DNA of 64,000 nucleotides. It comes from Fulvia fulva. Taxonomy: Eukaryota; Ascomycota; Dothideomycetes; Mycosphaerellales; Mycosphaerellaceae. Below, in pieces: positions 32,878 to 44,000 of this stretch; position 1 is the first letter of the stretch; each line of letters opens with the position of its first letter. The notes under the pieces were generated by a model. That model was given only the letters and a program-made list of their open reading frames with translations, had not been told where the DNA came from and made no database searches. The stretch is taken from the NCBI RefSeq assembly GCF_020509005.1, contig NC_063018.1:1302001-1366000 (forward strand), read 5' to 3'. Made by a program: the position numbers and the translations under genes.

Positions 32878-32932
32878 AGGAGTCTGGCTTGACTGGCATA
32901 TAGCAAGCGAGGTCAAGTCTGGCCCGGATAAT
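32878..32932 (+). repeat. Unmutated copy of the ~56-bp direct repeat
   Basis: Reads agtctggcttgactggcata then tagcaagcgaggtcaagt. It lies at the first non-RIP-mutated bases of the gene island. Confidence 0.75.
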
Positions 32933-32955
32933 CCACAATGTCAGCAGCTCAGCCA

Positions 32956-33330
32956 TGTGTGCTCTCACAGAAATCACTGCGGCACTGGGCGAGTGCTACG
33001 ACTGCACGAGTATGCTCAACAAGGACAGTCTGTCTTATGCGGCGCCGAACAGCAGTGTCTACATCTTCCTGGCATACGTCTTCCGATACGCCTGCTGACT
33101 GTCGCTACCACCGAACAGAAAGCTGGCATTCTGGACTCGCTGCACAAGGCAAGGAGCTGGGATGTGTCACGGCCGATCGATAGCATGATCGACACGGCGT
33201 TTGGCTCTGATGTGCTGCCAGATCTGGCTGAACGAGCAATACTGCGGCACGGAGCAGAAGTGCTTTCGAAACTCAAAACTTGGGCATGCTCTCTGAACCT
33301 GGCGCCACTACTGCATTGGAGATCGAAGCT
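32956..33330 (+). pseudogene. Unrecognised coding fragment with frameshift
   Basis: From 32956 one frame reads MCALTEITAALGECYDCTSM and continues PNSSVYIFLAYVFRYAC before a stop near 33090. An adjoining frame then reads LTVATTEQKAGILDSLHKAR, followed by DLAERAILRHGAEVLSKLKT, to about 33285. Both stretches look protein-coding (host-like codon use, amphipathic helices) and together suggest one gene with a single shift near 33080. I do not recognise the family. Confidence 0.4.
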
Positions 33331-33460
33331 TTGACAGCATGGCGGTCTTGCAGCCAAATGGGCTGTTCGTCAATGTGCTCAGCTTGCATTCGCTGTCGCT
33401 TTGTCTTCAAAGCAGACACGAACATAAGTATTACGCTCAAGCGTGTTATATTGTGCAACT

Positions 33461-35069
33461 CTAAGCTACTGGCCCGCTATCTCGGTGCTGCTGAAACCCT
33501 CTTGGACTGACTCTGCTTTCATACAGGCGATCAACCTCGACAGTGCTCAAGCCGCGCAGGTCGGGGATCAACGGGTACGAGGCTAACAACAGCAGCACCG
33601 AGGCACCTGCGAACACGAGACCCGTTTTCGCACCCAAGTTTCCACTGTCGACGTTGTACATATAAGGCACGGTGAAGTTGAAGAGCCAGGTAGTGAAAGA
33701 GTTCGACAATACTGCGATGGACTGGTTCTTGCTGCGAAGTCGGTACGGCGAGATCTCACCTGCTATGACCCAAGCGACCATTGTCCAAGTGGTGTTCTGC
33801 CAGCAAACAAGCACGTTCCTAGCACAAGTCAGCGTGGCGGCTCTGCTTGTCAGTAAACTTACTCACATCAAGATGCCAACTGCCCAGAGCGTTGCACTGG
33901 TCTGTTTGAAGCCAAGACCTCCAATCACGGCCATGACCGCCATGTTGACGGCACTGCCAACAAGCCAAAGTGATCGTCGCCCAATGCGCTCGGGATACAT
34001 CCAAGACAAGATGATGATGATGATGATTGCCAGCGCAAAGCCGCCAATGGAGGGAGATGTCGAAAGTATGGATCGCCGGAAGGCCCGATAGCACCCGGAA
34101 GTAAGTGCTCTGAGCCAAGAAAGAGGACCAAGCGAGACCGATGCCGAAGAACATGAGGTGTACTGTCAACGCCCTCTTCAGGTGGCTGCCGCGGTACAGC
34201 TCGGCATACCCGCCTATGCCAGTCGCATGTTCAGTGTCCGCCTCTTCTCGAATATCCCGCTCGACGTGTCCGGAATGGCTCTCTGCAGTGGCACTGCCGT
34301 AGAGTCGGTAGACAGATGCCTTGGCCTTCTCGGGTTGACCCCTCAACATGAGCCAAGTCGGTGACTCTGGTACTAGCAAGAACAGCAGTGCAGTCAAGCC
34401 GGGGCAGGCCCATTGGATGGCGAAGACAAGCCTGAAAGCCTTTTGCTCGATTGTGGCCACATTCTGCCGCAGAACCACAAGACCCATTGCTTGCATGAGG
34501 ACAGTCGACAGTACAATAGCCGACTGGATGGGACCGTGAAGTCGCATTGGTGAGATCTCAGAAGCCCAAGCAGTAGCCACGGCAAGTCCAGCGCCTATGG
34601 CAAAGCCATTCGCCATCTTACCAGCTAGCAGCATGCCTCGCGAGGCCGAAGCGAATTGGATGGCTACACCGCCTGCCGATACCACACAGCAGCCGATGGA
34701 AGGCCATCTTCTGCCAATGCAATCAGATACTGGTGCGATGGAAATGCCACCAAGAGCCTGAAGAAGTGCCGACATCGCCGTCCATAGTGAAGTCCAGACG
34801 CTTGGTAGGTACGGCTCATGTGTTGTATCGCTAACGGTGCCAAAGTACAAGATGAACGATGGCAATGCGATCGATGCCCCGTTGACGATCTGGTCGTAGC
34901 CAAACATCTTGCCTGAGCTGCATGCTGCCAGAGCGAAGAGTGCGATCCTCGGATGGCCCTTAAACGCTTGCCATACTGTTTGGTCCCTCTCGTGGTCATG
35001 GATGGAGGGTGATAATTCCTCGACTTTCTCAACATCATCAAAAGAAGGTTTGTGCTTCAAAGAGGCCAT
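33461..35069 (-). pseudogene. MFS sugar transporter (alpha-glucoside permease-like), frameshifted
   Basis: A major facilitator sugar:H+ symporter. The first exon starts MASLKHKPSFDDVEKVEELS and has helix 1 with GYDQIVNGASIALPSFIL, the SDCIGRRWPSIG loop, ASEISPMRLHG and PESPTWLMLRGQPEKA, all typical of fungal maltose/alpha-glucoside permeases. At about 34047 one extra base in the run ctccct shifts the frame. In the next frame SIGGFALAIIIIII then YPERIGRRSLWLVG continue correctly. A 48-bp intron (33819-33866, GTGAGT..TAG) leads to exon 2 (33818-33461) with VAWVIAGEISPYRLRSKNQS. Everything except this base looks functional, so a sequencing error is possible; otherwise the transporter is truncated after about helix 7. 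Divergent to the GH78 gene. Confidence 0.82.
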
Positions 35070-35303
35070 GATGTACTGCGGCTCTGGCGTGGAGCCTCAG
35101 GTGATGGTTCAATACCCCAGGCTGGGAAACCAACATATTTGTGAATCAGGCCATGCGTCATCCCCAGACAGCCACGCACTCCACCTCGAGATCATGTCTC
35201 AGAGGGTAAAAGTGGACGAGTGGACGGCTGGCCAGACTGAAGTTGACGGACACTCGGCCGAGCACTCGCACCAGCAGCATGGTCGGTAGAGCTTGATCCG
35301 AGG
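35070..35303. promoter_or_regulatory. Shared 5' region of transporter and GH78 gene
   Basis: A 234-bp gap between divergent genes. No specific binding site is recognised. The true GH78 N-terminus may extend into this gap, but no in-frame start fits. Confidence 0.4.
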
Positions 35304-36964
35304 GTGAGGAACCCAATGCAGCTGGATGGACATGTCCACTTTTGCGAGAGAGGACAGGAGACTCTTGGAATCTGTCGCAATGACAAAGATGTGATGCTGG
35401 ACGGATTGGTCAGTGTAGAAGTCACGGCAGTTGGGGACACTGTCACCGTCTCCCTCAACGGCATCGAAATCGCCAAAGTCAAAGACCTTGACCTCCATCC
35501 CCTGCTGGGCGGCAGCGCAGACAATACCGGCTCCATTGCCTTCGGTGGTCCACATGGTTGGATCACGACATACCGACACCTCTCCATCATCTCTCTGTCC
35601 GGCGAAGCGCTTTATAACAACAGCTTCCTCCCCCACGATGCTGCACGAACCTACGCAGATTTCGCCACCGGCATCAACGCCCTCCCCTGCACCATCGACG
35701 GCGCAAAACGCGACCGCGCTACTTTCGGCGGAGACCTCCATATCATGGGTCGCTCAATTGCGTACTCCACCCTCGACTTTGATGCGATACGGGGTAGTAT
35801 CGATCTCCTCACGTCGCATCAGACAGGATAAGGATATTTAGGCAACATATGTCCGATCCAGGCGCCGATGCATGATCCTGCGACAGAGGGGGAGCCATCG
35901 ACGTATGCGTTCTACTCTCTGACGTATGCAATGCTTCTTGTGGTTGCGATTAAGGATTTCTGGTTGCACTCGGGGGATGAAGGGGTCGTGGAGGAGGTAT
36001 GGGGGAAATGGAGAAGTTGTGGGCATTCGTGGAAGGGTCCGTGAATGAGAGAAGCTTGGTGGAAGCGCCGCCAGAGTTGTCGTTGACATTCCTCCCGCTT
36101 GTAGGGCCGGTGTTTGGAGTGAGTACGCAGATCAATCTGGCGTACTATGACATGCTACTGGCGATGGCGAGAATGTGTAACGATGCGGAGAAGGTAAAGG
36201 AAATGAGGGAGAAGGCCTAGCATTTGCGGCCGAATATTGTGAGGCATCTGTGGGATCAGAAGTCCGGAGTGCTGAGGCTGGGGGACATCGCACAAGATGT
36301 GAATGCTTATGGGATATCTTTGGGTGTCTCGCCGAAACATGACCGCGAGTTGATGAACTTACAGCAATCAGACCACCAACTTCCACCAGCATTCACTGGC
36401 CTCGGTCCACGGTTCGATGATCTCCATCTCTGTAGCCCATACGCTACCGGCTTCGCACTTAAAGCCATGTTATCTCGCGGCGAAGGCTTTGCTGCCCGTG
36501 CCATGCTTCGCAGAGTCTGGGGCGGCGTGGCAGATGAATTCAATCCGAACTTCTCAGGCTGCCACTGGGAGGCCATGGCGATGGACGGTGAGCCGTATCA
36601 CAACTCCACGTCTCTTGTGCATGGATGGTCCACCAGTCCGGTGTATCTGCTACCGCACCATCTCGCTGGTCTTCAGCCTCTGGAACCTGGCTGGAAGCAT
36701 TGGGAGGCGAATCCTGTCAACGCGGGGCTGACTCATGTGGAGGTTTCGATGCCGACCGCACTCGGGGAGATTGCGATCAGGTGGACGTTTGATGAGGGTG
36801 CAGGGAAAGGGGGCGTTACTTGTACGGTTCCTGCTGGAAGCCGGGGCTCCATCTATGCACCTGAAGCCTGGTCTTTTGGCCATGACTATGCCACATCAAG
36901 TCAAGACTCGCACCGGATTGATTCAGAGGGCAGTCAAGTGAAAGCCACACTGCACAGAGCTTAG
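35304..36964 (+). pseudogene. GH78 alpha-L-rhamnosidase-like gene, broken
   Basis: Glycoside hydrolase with a six-hairpin catalytic domain, probably removing terminal L-rhamnose from glycosides. The first part (about 35316-35620) is lectin/LamG-like (VSVEVTAVGDTVTVSLNGIE). The hallmark ALPCTIDGAKRDRATFGGDL follows at about 35680. An in-frame TAA at 35829-35831 interrupts; the same frame then continues GYLGNICPIQAPMHDP. A one-base loss near 36007 shifts into MEKLWAFVEGSVNERS. A TAG at 36218 (possibly former CAG) interrupts again before HLWDQKSGVLRLGD. The C-terminal part with HGWSTSPVYLLPHHLAG is intact to the stop at 36964. The N-terminus also looks short for the family. Confidence 0.75.
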
Positions 36965-38430
36965 CCGACCCGATCCACAGCACGATTCCCGAAGTCCCAG
37001 GCCAGACCATCAATCAATTTGACACCTCTCTCAGCGGCAAACAGCTCAATGTCTGGCGTGCCCATGCCTACACCGGTAGCATCCAGAGAGTAGGCCCCGC
37101 ACCCAGCTTTGCAAAGTGACAAGTTCATCGGCTGCTTTTGATGTATCTTGCAATTGCGATGATGTTGAAAGCGGTTGACGATGTACGAAGTCTTCAGCCC
37201 TGACTGTCGCAACTCAACGACGTCTTTGATGTGCTCAATCGGACTGCTGCCGACAGTAGATGTGATGAGGACATTGTCCACAGCGATCTCGCGTAAGGAC
37301 AGTGCTGTGTGTCGTTGGAGGAAATGCTTCCAAGCGTCTTCCTGTACGGCTTCCAGCATAGGTCTCTGCACATTCGGCTGCCACCATGAATCCTGTTCGC
37401 GCGCCAGCTCGAATTGTCGTAACTGCGGGAAGGTACAATTCAAGACCCGCAAGGTTGAGAGTGTGTAGTCCTGCAGAGCGTATTTAGATCCGGTTGTTCC
37501 TTGTAGAGAAATTGAAAGACGCTCGAGACATGGCGCACGCTCCAAGAGTTCTGCGCACCGGCGTAACCAGCGGGAAGCCTCCGGAGAGGCACGTTTCTGG
37601 GGTCCCTCATGTTGAGTATCGTACGTGCCGAAAATGCTTCCGTGTTCAGCTGCCAAGGATAGTCTTGTCAACTTCTCTAGACCAAGAGAGTTATGGGCGA
37701 ATGGCAAAGCAGTGAGGATCTGAAGTTCTTTGAGCCGCAAATGATGGCTTGTGAGCATTGCCTTCAATATCGCGTAGTCTGTAACTCGTTGTTCCTCGGG
37801 ATGGACAGCCTTCCGGCGCTTGTACTCCTCATGATACTTCCTGCCGTGTGATCTGATCATCGCATCTGTCACCTGGTTGAAACCTGGCTCCCCAATCGTG
37901 CTTTGGAACGCGATGCTCTCCAAAGCAGGTAACTTGGTGAGCGAGGAGATGAGGGCGTCTAGCGTAGCTGTAATGGCGAACTCGTTGTCCTGGACCCCGA
38001 CGATTCTCGAGCGTGACTTAGCCGGTGGAAAGGCTGCTGGCCACGGCGCGAACATCTGAGACCATTTCTGCCACTCCTTCGGAGTTGACCAGGATGAAAT
38101 GGTCTGTGGGATGGGCGATAGATCATTGTCGCCCAGGAAGACCACCTTGGTGGTTGCGCTCGCCCACAAGGGGTGATGGCAGAAGTCGCGGAAGGTCCGT
38201 AGAGAGTTTGTTGATAGGTGGATGTATAGGCACTTCATGCGCTTCTGGATGGCCGTATTCGCGGCCGGTGCGACCTTCTTGCAGGTAAGTCGCGGCTTGA
38301 GGATATCGTCGGGCGCCAAGTCCTCGACGACTTGAAGCAGCAGTTCGTCCGGTAGATCTGTCATCTTCGCCATCTGCTTCGCATTTTGCTGTTGTCGGAG
38401 ACGCCGGTGGGGGCGCTTGTGGTGGACCAT
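36961..38430 (-). CDS. F-box protein
   Basis: A 489-residue single-exon frame. After a basic N-terminus (MVHHKRPHRRLRQQQNAKQM) the F-box begins at about residue 22: MTDLPDELLLQVVEDLAPDD then LKPRLTCKKVAPAANTAI, the Skp1-binding motif of SCF ubiquitin ligase adaptors. The remainder resembles divergent leucine-rich repeats of ascomycete F-box proteins (LKAMLTSHHLRLKELQIL, LERLSISLQG). The C-terminus has several Cys/His residues without a clear zinc pattern. The substrate is unknown. The stop codon overlaps that of the GH78 pseudogene in the sequence ttag, tail to tail, so the two genes have essentially no 3' spacer. Confidence 0.85.
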   Translation of the reverse strand: MVHHKRPHRRLRQQQNAKQMAKMTDLPDELLLQVVEDLAPDDILKPRLTCKKVAPAANTAIQKRMKCLYIHLSTNSLRTFRDFCHHPLWASATTKVVFLGDNDLSPIPQTISSWSTPKEWQKWSQMFAPWPAAFPPAKSRSRIVGVQDNEFAITATLDALISSLTKLPALESIAFQSTIGEPGFNQVTDAMIRSHGRKYHEEYKRRKAVHPEEQRVTDYAILKAMLTSHHLRLKELQILTALPFAHNSLGLEKLTRLSLAAEHGSIFGTYDTQHEGPQKRASPEASRWLRRCAELLERAPCLERLSISLQGTTGSKYALQDYTLSTLRVLNCTFPQLRQFELAREQDSWWQPNVQRPMLEAVQEDAWKHFLQRHTALSLREIAVDNVLITSTVGSSPIEHIKDVVELRQSGLKTSYIVNRFQHHRNCKIHQKQPMNLSLCKAGCGAYSLDATGVGMGTPDIELFAAERGVKLIDGLAWDFGNRAVDRVG

Positions 38431-38798
38431 GTTGTCTCATCTGCGGAAATCTGCAGATATGCCCTTTGATGTTGTTGTGATGTGAAGGCCAGCCTGCGTG
38501 CAGGGCTGGCGTAGTGTAGCGCTTTCAATGTGCTGGCAGGTCGAATGTGACAAGCCGCAGGTGAAGCATGTGCTTTCGAGTATCTACACCGAAGTGAGCA
38601 GTGTTGGAAAGATGTGGTTATGGTCAGCCAGAAAATTGTGAATTACATGTATGCTTTGATGACCACGCAAATCACGCTAAGCACGCGCAACGGCAACGGC
38701 CATTCCACAAATTCGTAGCCTATCGATTGTCATGATGAAAGCGCCTTACCACGGCAGGAACATCCATGTGAAGCCTGCAGAGTCTCATGCTTTGAGGC
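38431..38798. other. Intergenic between F-box and Dap1-like genes
   Basis: 368 bp of ordinary host DNA: 5' side of the F-box gene and 3' side of the next gene. No RNA gene or repeat was seen. Confidence 0.5.
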
Positions 38799-39371
38799 CT
38801 ACGACTTCTCGTCAGGCTCTGCCTCAGCGTGTCCCACCGGCACCAGCTTGCCAACGACCAAGTACTTCTCATTGAACCGCTCCTCCCATCCCCTCAGCGC
38901 CTCCATCTCCTCCCCACCCAGATCCTCCAACTTATCCAACGGCCCGTTCAAATCCTCCGTCAGCATCTCCGGGTCGAAGCTACCACATGCCAGACCTCGC
39001 GACGCATCTCTTCCAGCAAAGTTCTGATATGGACCGCCGGGTCCGTAGAAGTTGCGACCGAGTGTCACGTCAAAGATCTTGCCGCGTACTGCCAGATACA
39101 CTGGCATGCCCTGGTTGCCGTCGTATGGGAGGAGTTGCGGAGGTGTGAATACTTTGAAGACGGTCGGCGGAGGCGCCGCGGGGAGAGTGGGAGCGGTCTT
39201 GGTCGGTCGGAGGCGGTAGTAGGCGATGATGAGGAAGAGCGAGAAGAGGATCAGATTGATTGGGGACGCGATTGAGGCCCTGTATCGTAAATGGCAACAT
39301 CAGCTCAGCGCACATTGTCAGCTGAGTGGTGCAACTTACACTCCTGCTGCTGGCCCTTCGGCTGAACTCAT
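38799..39371 (-). CDS. Membrane-associated cytochrome b5-like haem protein (MAPR/Dap1 family)
   Basis: Two exons give 170 residues. Exon 1 (39371-39340) encodes MSSAEGPAAG. A 60-bp intron (39280-39339, GTAAGT donor, CAG acceptor) joins to exon 2 (39279-38799). A transmembrane segment follows at once (INLILFSLFLIIAYYRL), then the cytochrome b5-like domain: FTPPQLLPYDG, VYLAVRGKIFDVTLG, NFYGPGGPYQNFAGRDASRG and WEERFNEKYLVVGKL. The Tyr residues in the GPGGPYQ region are those that ligate haem in PGRMC1/Dap1. Dap1 binds and supports P450 enzymes such as Erg11 in sterol synthesis at the ER. Length and order match fungal Dap1-type proteins. Orthology to Dap1 specifically is inference. Confidence 0.92.
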
Positions 39372-39700
39372 CGTGCTGCCTTGGAAGTGGTCAGTGGGTG
39401 GTATTTCGGAGTGAAGCTGCCAGCGAACTTACTCTCATCCATCTTGAGCGGCTAAAAGAGGTGGTGGAAGGCAGTAAAAGGCGTTTCGGAGAAGATGTAC
39501 ATGTAAGCTCAGTTGCGCGCGTGTTTGAAGACCGACGTCACGGGCCACGGCCACGCCTCCCATTCGTTGTCCCGCGATCCGAAAGCAGAAAGATCGTCTC
39601 ATTTGCTATCCGTGCTGTTGTGGGTCCACTTAGCCCTCGCATAGCGAGTGCCTGTCACCCACTTAATGTCGGGCTTGGCGGAGGGTCACGCAACTGATTT
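39372..39700. other. 5' side of the Dap1-like gene up to the transposon edge
   Basis: Non-RIP-mutated DNA that must contain the Dap1-like promoter. CpA/TpG vanish within a few tens of bases of 39700, marking the transposon boundary. Confidence 0.5.
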
Positions 39701-40294
39701 TGGGCGTAGCAGTCTCTTATTATCCTGATTATTTATTCTATAATAGCCGTAACGATACCGCATTAATATAGAGGGTATAATAGGCCTTATAGCCGCCCTA
39801 CTAGCTCTAGCAGTAGTACTAGCGTGTCTGAATACGCCGACGAAGAGCGCTAGATTGGTGTTGTTCTTAAGTAGGCTTAAGAGCGTATTAACGCGTTACT
39901 TCTATCTCTTATTAAGTATCTATATAATAAGTAACCGGCCGGACAGTTGTTATATTAGAGGGCGTATTATCGATAGAGTAGGAAGCTTAGTAGCCTAACT
40001 AATAGGGCTGCTATTAGGGGCAATCTTTTAGATATCTAGTCGGCCGCGTTAAAGTAATATATTATTAATTGCGATTGAATAGAGCTACTAATATTAAAGA
40101 GTCTATTAACGGAAGTTAGTAAGTATATTATTAAGCGATTACTACTACCAGACAAAGTGTTTAGGCCCTTTGGCGATAGAAAGGCTAAACGGTAGCTTAA
40201 GAAGTATAGTATTAAGCTAAAGAAGACTAAGCCTTACGTTATTAAGGTTACCCGGAAGGAGGTACGTACGCGTTTAATATTAAAGGGATTATTA
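39701..40294 (+). other. RIP-mutated relic of unknown type
   Basis: The plus strand from about 40000 to 40290 has a TAG-interrupted, Lys/Arg-rich coding look (RKAKRQLKKYSIKLKKTKPY). It ends at the TIR of the Pogo element. The family is not recognised. Confidence 0.4.
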
Positions 40295-40363
40295 ACGTAC
40301 TTTACTACCGAGCGGGCTATACTACCGAGCGGGCTACTTTTACTAAGAACTATACTACTTCTA
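40295..40363 (+). repeat. Pogo TIR, left
   Basis: Contains two copies of actaccgagcgggct separated by two bases. Mirrored at 49548-49616 with a few mismatches. Confidence 0.85.
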
Positions 40364-40399
40364 CTTTAATTACGACGGTATCTTAATACGACGACATCC

Positions 40400-40895
40400 T
40401 ATAGAATTGTTACTAGGAGGATAATTCCTCTTTAGATTCTTTGCTATCTGGAAAGTCTACTTTATAGGTACGTACGTTATACCCCGACTCGCTATATCGC
40501 TTATAGCGTCGTAGCCTTAGTACTAGCCGAATACTATCTAGCGACTCTCTACTTACTTCCTACCTCCTAGTATCCTCTAGAGGTATTAATTACGACGCCT
40601 TATCAAAGGTTAGAGACCCTCTAGACTGAATATACTTGCGCTTTCGTACTTTCCGCTATATAAGGGCCTCGTTAGACTTACGTAGCTTACTAATCTTGCT
40701 TCGTATAAGAGCTATTTAATACGCTATCTCTCTACTCCCTTTTATAAGCTAATATACCCCTTCCTATAACGAGTTTAGCGATGAACCTACCCGGGCACGC
40801 ATTTTGTTTATTACTAGTATCGATTAAGAGTCGAATTCTTTTATAGTTTATAGTATCTTCGACTCCTAAGGGGTAGAGTCCGGAGCTAGAGGGGT
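40400..40895 (-). pseudogene. Pogo transposase C-terminal part, RIP-mutated
   Basis: The minus strand shows a basic, helix-rich tail (KAQVYS, KATTL) with multiple TAG stops, following the break made by Gypsy 3. Position and composition match the C-terminal region of Fot1-type transposases. Individual motifs are weak. Confidence 0.5.
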
Positions 40896-40900
40896 TAGCG

Positions 40901-41022
40901 TACGTAGGAAAGAGGAGCGCGAGGTACGCCGAGGCTATATATAAGCCGAGGTGTTACGCTAGTACGCGCGGTCACGTGACCTACGTACTAGCTATCTATT
41001 TACTAGGCCTAGGGCCGTAATA
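40901..41022 (-). repeat. Gypsy 3 LTR, left
   Basis: 122 bp, same length as 48237-48358. The shared cores gcgcggtcacgtgac and aggcctagggccgt are conserved despite RIP. Confidence 0.85.
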
Positions 41023-41099
41023 CTACCCCCCCTCTTAGATCGTACTTAGTCCCTTAAGCTCGTATTATTACCGCTACGAATACGATATTATCTTCTATA

Positions 41100-44000
41100 T
41101 CGTCCTCTATATCTTCTATCTTATCCGTCTCCTTTATTACTCCGGTATCTTACTAACCGTCGGTTATCTTTCTTTAAGTAGCCGCCTACGGGTATAATTA
41201 ATTCGCGTAGCCCTCCTATAGTTACTAGGTTAGTCGTAGCTATTAACGAAGCGTTTACGACGTCTTCGGGTATATCCTTATTAGGAATCTACTCTAGTAG
41301 CGGCGTAAAGCCGGCTAGCCTATCCTTTATAGGATAGTTATAGTAGAAGTCCGTAATAGAGGCGGCGGTAGTATCTATTAACTCCTTAGCGGGCTCCTAA
41401 GTAGGCTTACTATAACCTACCTATTATACTAGGTATTTATATCTTCGCTCTTTCCTCCTACTACGAGGTACTAGGCCTAGCGGTAGCGAGCTCTTAACGT
41501 CTAGTACCTCGTCTAATACCTATTACGCGCTCTTATTACTATTATTGTCCTCTACTTTAATCGGGGTAGGCGGTAGCTAAACTTAACTAGGGACTAGTTC
41601 GTAGGCTAGTTAGAGTAGATTAGTATAAAACCCGTTATAGAGATTACTAAGGGAGCGTAGTAGGTCTAGACGATACGTATCGTACGGTAGGACTTCTATA
41701 ATCGCGTATAGCCCTACGTAGCGGTAGTCGAGCTTCTTTAATAGTCGCTTTATTTGCTAGTTACGCGTACTAAGGTAGACTAGATCGCCGACCTCGTATC
41801 GTAGTATAATCCTACGGTAATCGTTAGTATAATCTACCTAGTATTAAATAGGTGCGGGTAGATAGTAGCGGAGTAGAGTAAGAGATTAATCTTTAACCAA
41901 CTAATAGTACGAGTATATAGTAATATATTAGGAACCAATATGTTGATTATATTAGATGTCTATCTAAGCTATAGGGGAGAGAAGGTATCTCCCTATAAGC
42001 TAAGTTATCGTAGATGCCTTAGGCTACTAGATCACTTCCTAATTATTGACTCTCTTTAAGATGCTACATCGTAACACCTAGCTTACTTATACCATTTCTA
42101 TTAAATCCCGAAGTCTATGTCTAAGGTTAGTTATACGGCGAGCGAATACGTCGGTAGATTGTACGTCGAGCCGTTACTTATATAGTAGTAATACTTATAG
42201 TAGGTTAAGTTTAGTATTAGCGTACCGTAGGTTCTTACCGATATTTACTATAAACGGGCTTACTCCTATAGTCTTAGAGACGTAGTCGTTAGCGGTAAAC
42301 TCTACGAGAGGTAACTAATCTAGCTAATCGTCCTATATATAGCTAATAAATACACGTAAATATTGTTCTATTATCTTATTCGTATTTTCGCTTTGACTAT
42401 CGCTCTCCGGATAGTAACCCGTTAAGATCTTACGTTTGATCTATAGTAGCTTATAGAGCCGCCCCTAAAAGGCGGAGATTTACTAAGGCCTACGGTCTAA
42501 TATAATCATCTTCGGTAGGCCGTAGCGTAAAAAGATGTACTTAATATAGATATAGGCGATATATTCGGCTATTATCTCGAGGATAGGAATATAATGTCGC
42601 TCCTTCCCTAAGCGGTCCGTAACTATAAGTACGTTCTTATAGATCTAGCTATCTACCGTATACCTCGCTAGGGGTAGATCGACTATAAAGTCTATTACGA
42701 CATCGTCCTAAGTATTAAATAAAACTAGTAGCGGTATAAGTAGCCCGTATTAAGGTTTATTAATACTACGGCTATTACGGTATATCCGATAGGCGCGTAC
42801 GAAGGACCTAATAAAACGAGTTATTCGAGGCTATATATAGTACCGTAATACTAATCTACTCGTAGTAGTCTTCCCTAGGTATCCCGCTACTAGCGTATCG
42901 TAGAAGGCTTTAATAATACGTATATAGATAGTGTTCTCTTCATCGTCTATAGGCGGGATAAAAAGGCTATATCCGCTATATCGGTTCTTAATATAGATTA
43001 TACTATCGATTAGTATTATATATTTGTCGTCGATCTTATTCTTACGAAGGAGCTTAACGGGCTTACCGGCTACTAGCTAAGTCGTAGCCTCTATCGTATC
43101 TTCTTATTTATATAACTTACTAATGTCAGTAGCTAGCTATTTATTTACGACTACTCCTACTTCTTAGGAAGACAGTCGGAGAATCGTGCTTATAGAGACT
43201 AAAAGGAAGTACTCTAGTTTTAGTAGGATCCGGTCCTATTAAGTATACCTCGGGTCGGACTTGTCTTATAGAATTATATCCTAAGAGCGTCGTATAAGAC
43301 TATCTAGCTTTGCCCCTTATACGCCTAGTCTATATACGATCTTAAAATAGAATTGTAATAGGAACTCGGCCTATCTCGCTTATCGACGATTTAGCTATTT
43401 CGAACTTATAAAGTACTCGAGGTTCTTATAGTCGCTATATACGAGTATAGGGCGGCCGCTCGGGTCTTATAGGTTTTCGAAGTCGGATTCTTTATTAATA
43501 TTACCTACTATAAGCTTAGGTCTCTATTCTTCGAAAGCTTTGATAATAGTAAGTAGCTCCTTGTTATAGATATCGTAATTATATTCTTACGGGCTTATTT
43601 TCTTAGATAAGTATACGATAGGTCCTAAGATGTTGTCCTTATAGTATTAAGATAGTACCGCCGTAGTAACGAAGTCGCTAGTATCTGTTTTAAGGACGGT
43701 TCTACGCCCTAGAACGAACATTATAAGAACAGTGCCTTCTATATTAGTAAACGCTTACTTTAGCCTATCGAAGGCCTTTTAATACTCTTCGGTCTACTAC
43801 TAAGGTATCTCTTTCTTAGTTAGCTTTACTATAGGTAGGACTATCTTACTATAGTCCTTAATAAAGCGCCGATAAAAGCCGGAGAAGCTATTAAACATAA
43901 GGATATCTTTAATATTAGCCGGTATACCCTATTCTCGTATCGCTTATACCTTAGTCGGATCTATAAAGACTCCGTCCTTACTAATAATAAGACCTAAGTA

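Noticed and set aside
39326..39697. 123-residue plus-strand frame upstream of the Dap1-like gene
   Set aside because: Antisense to exon 1 and the intron of the Dap1-like gene and its promoter; no motif.
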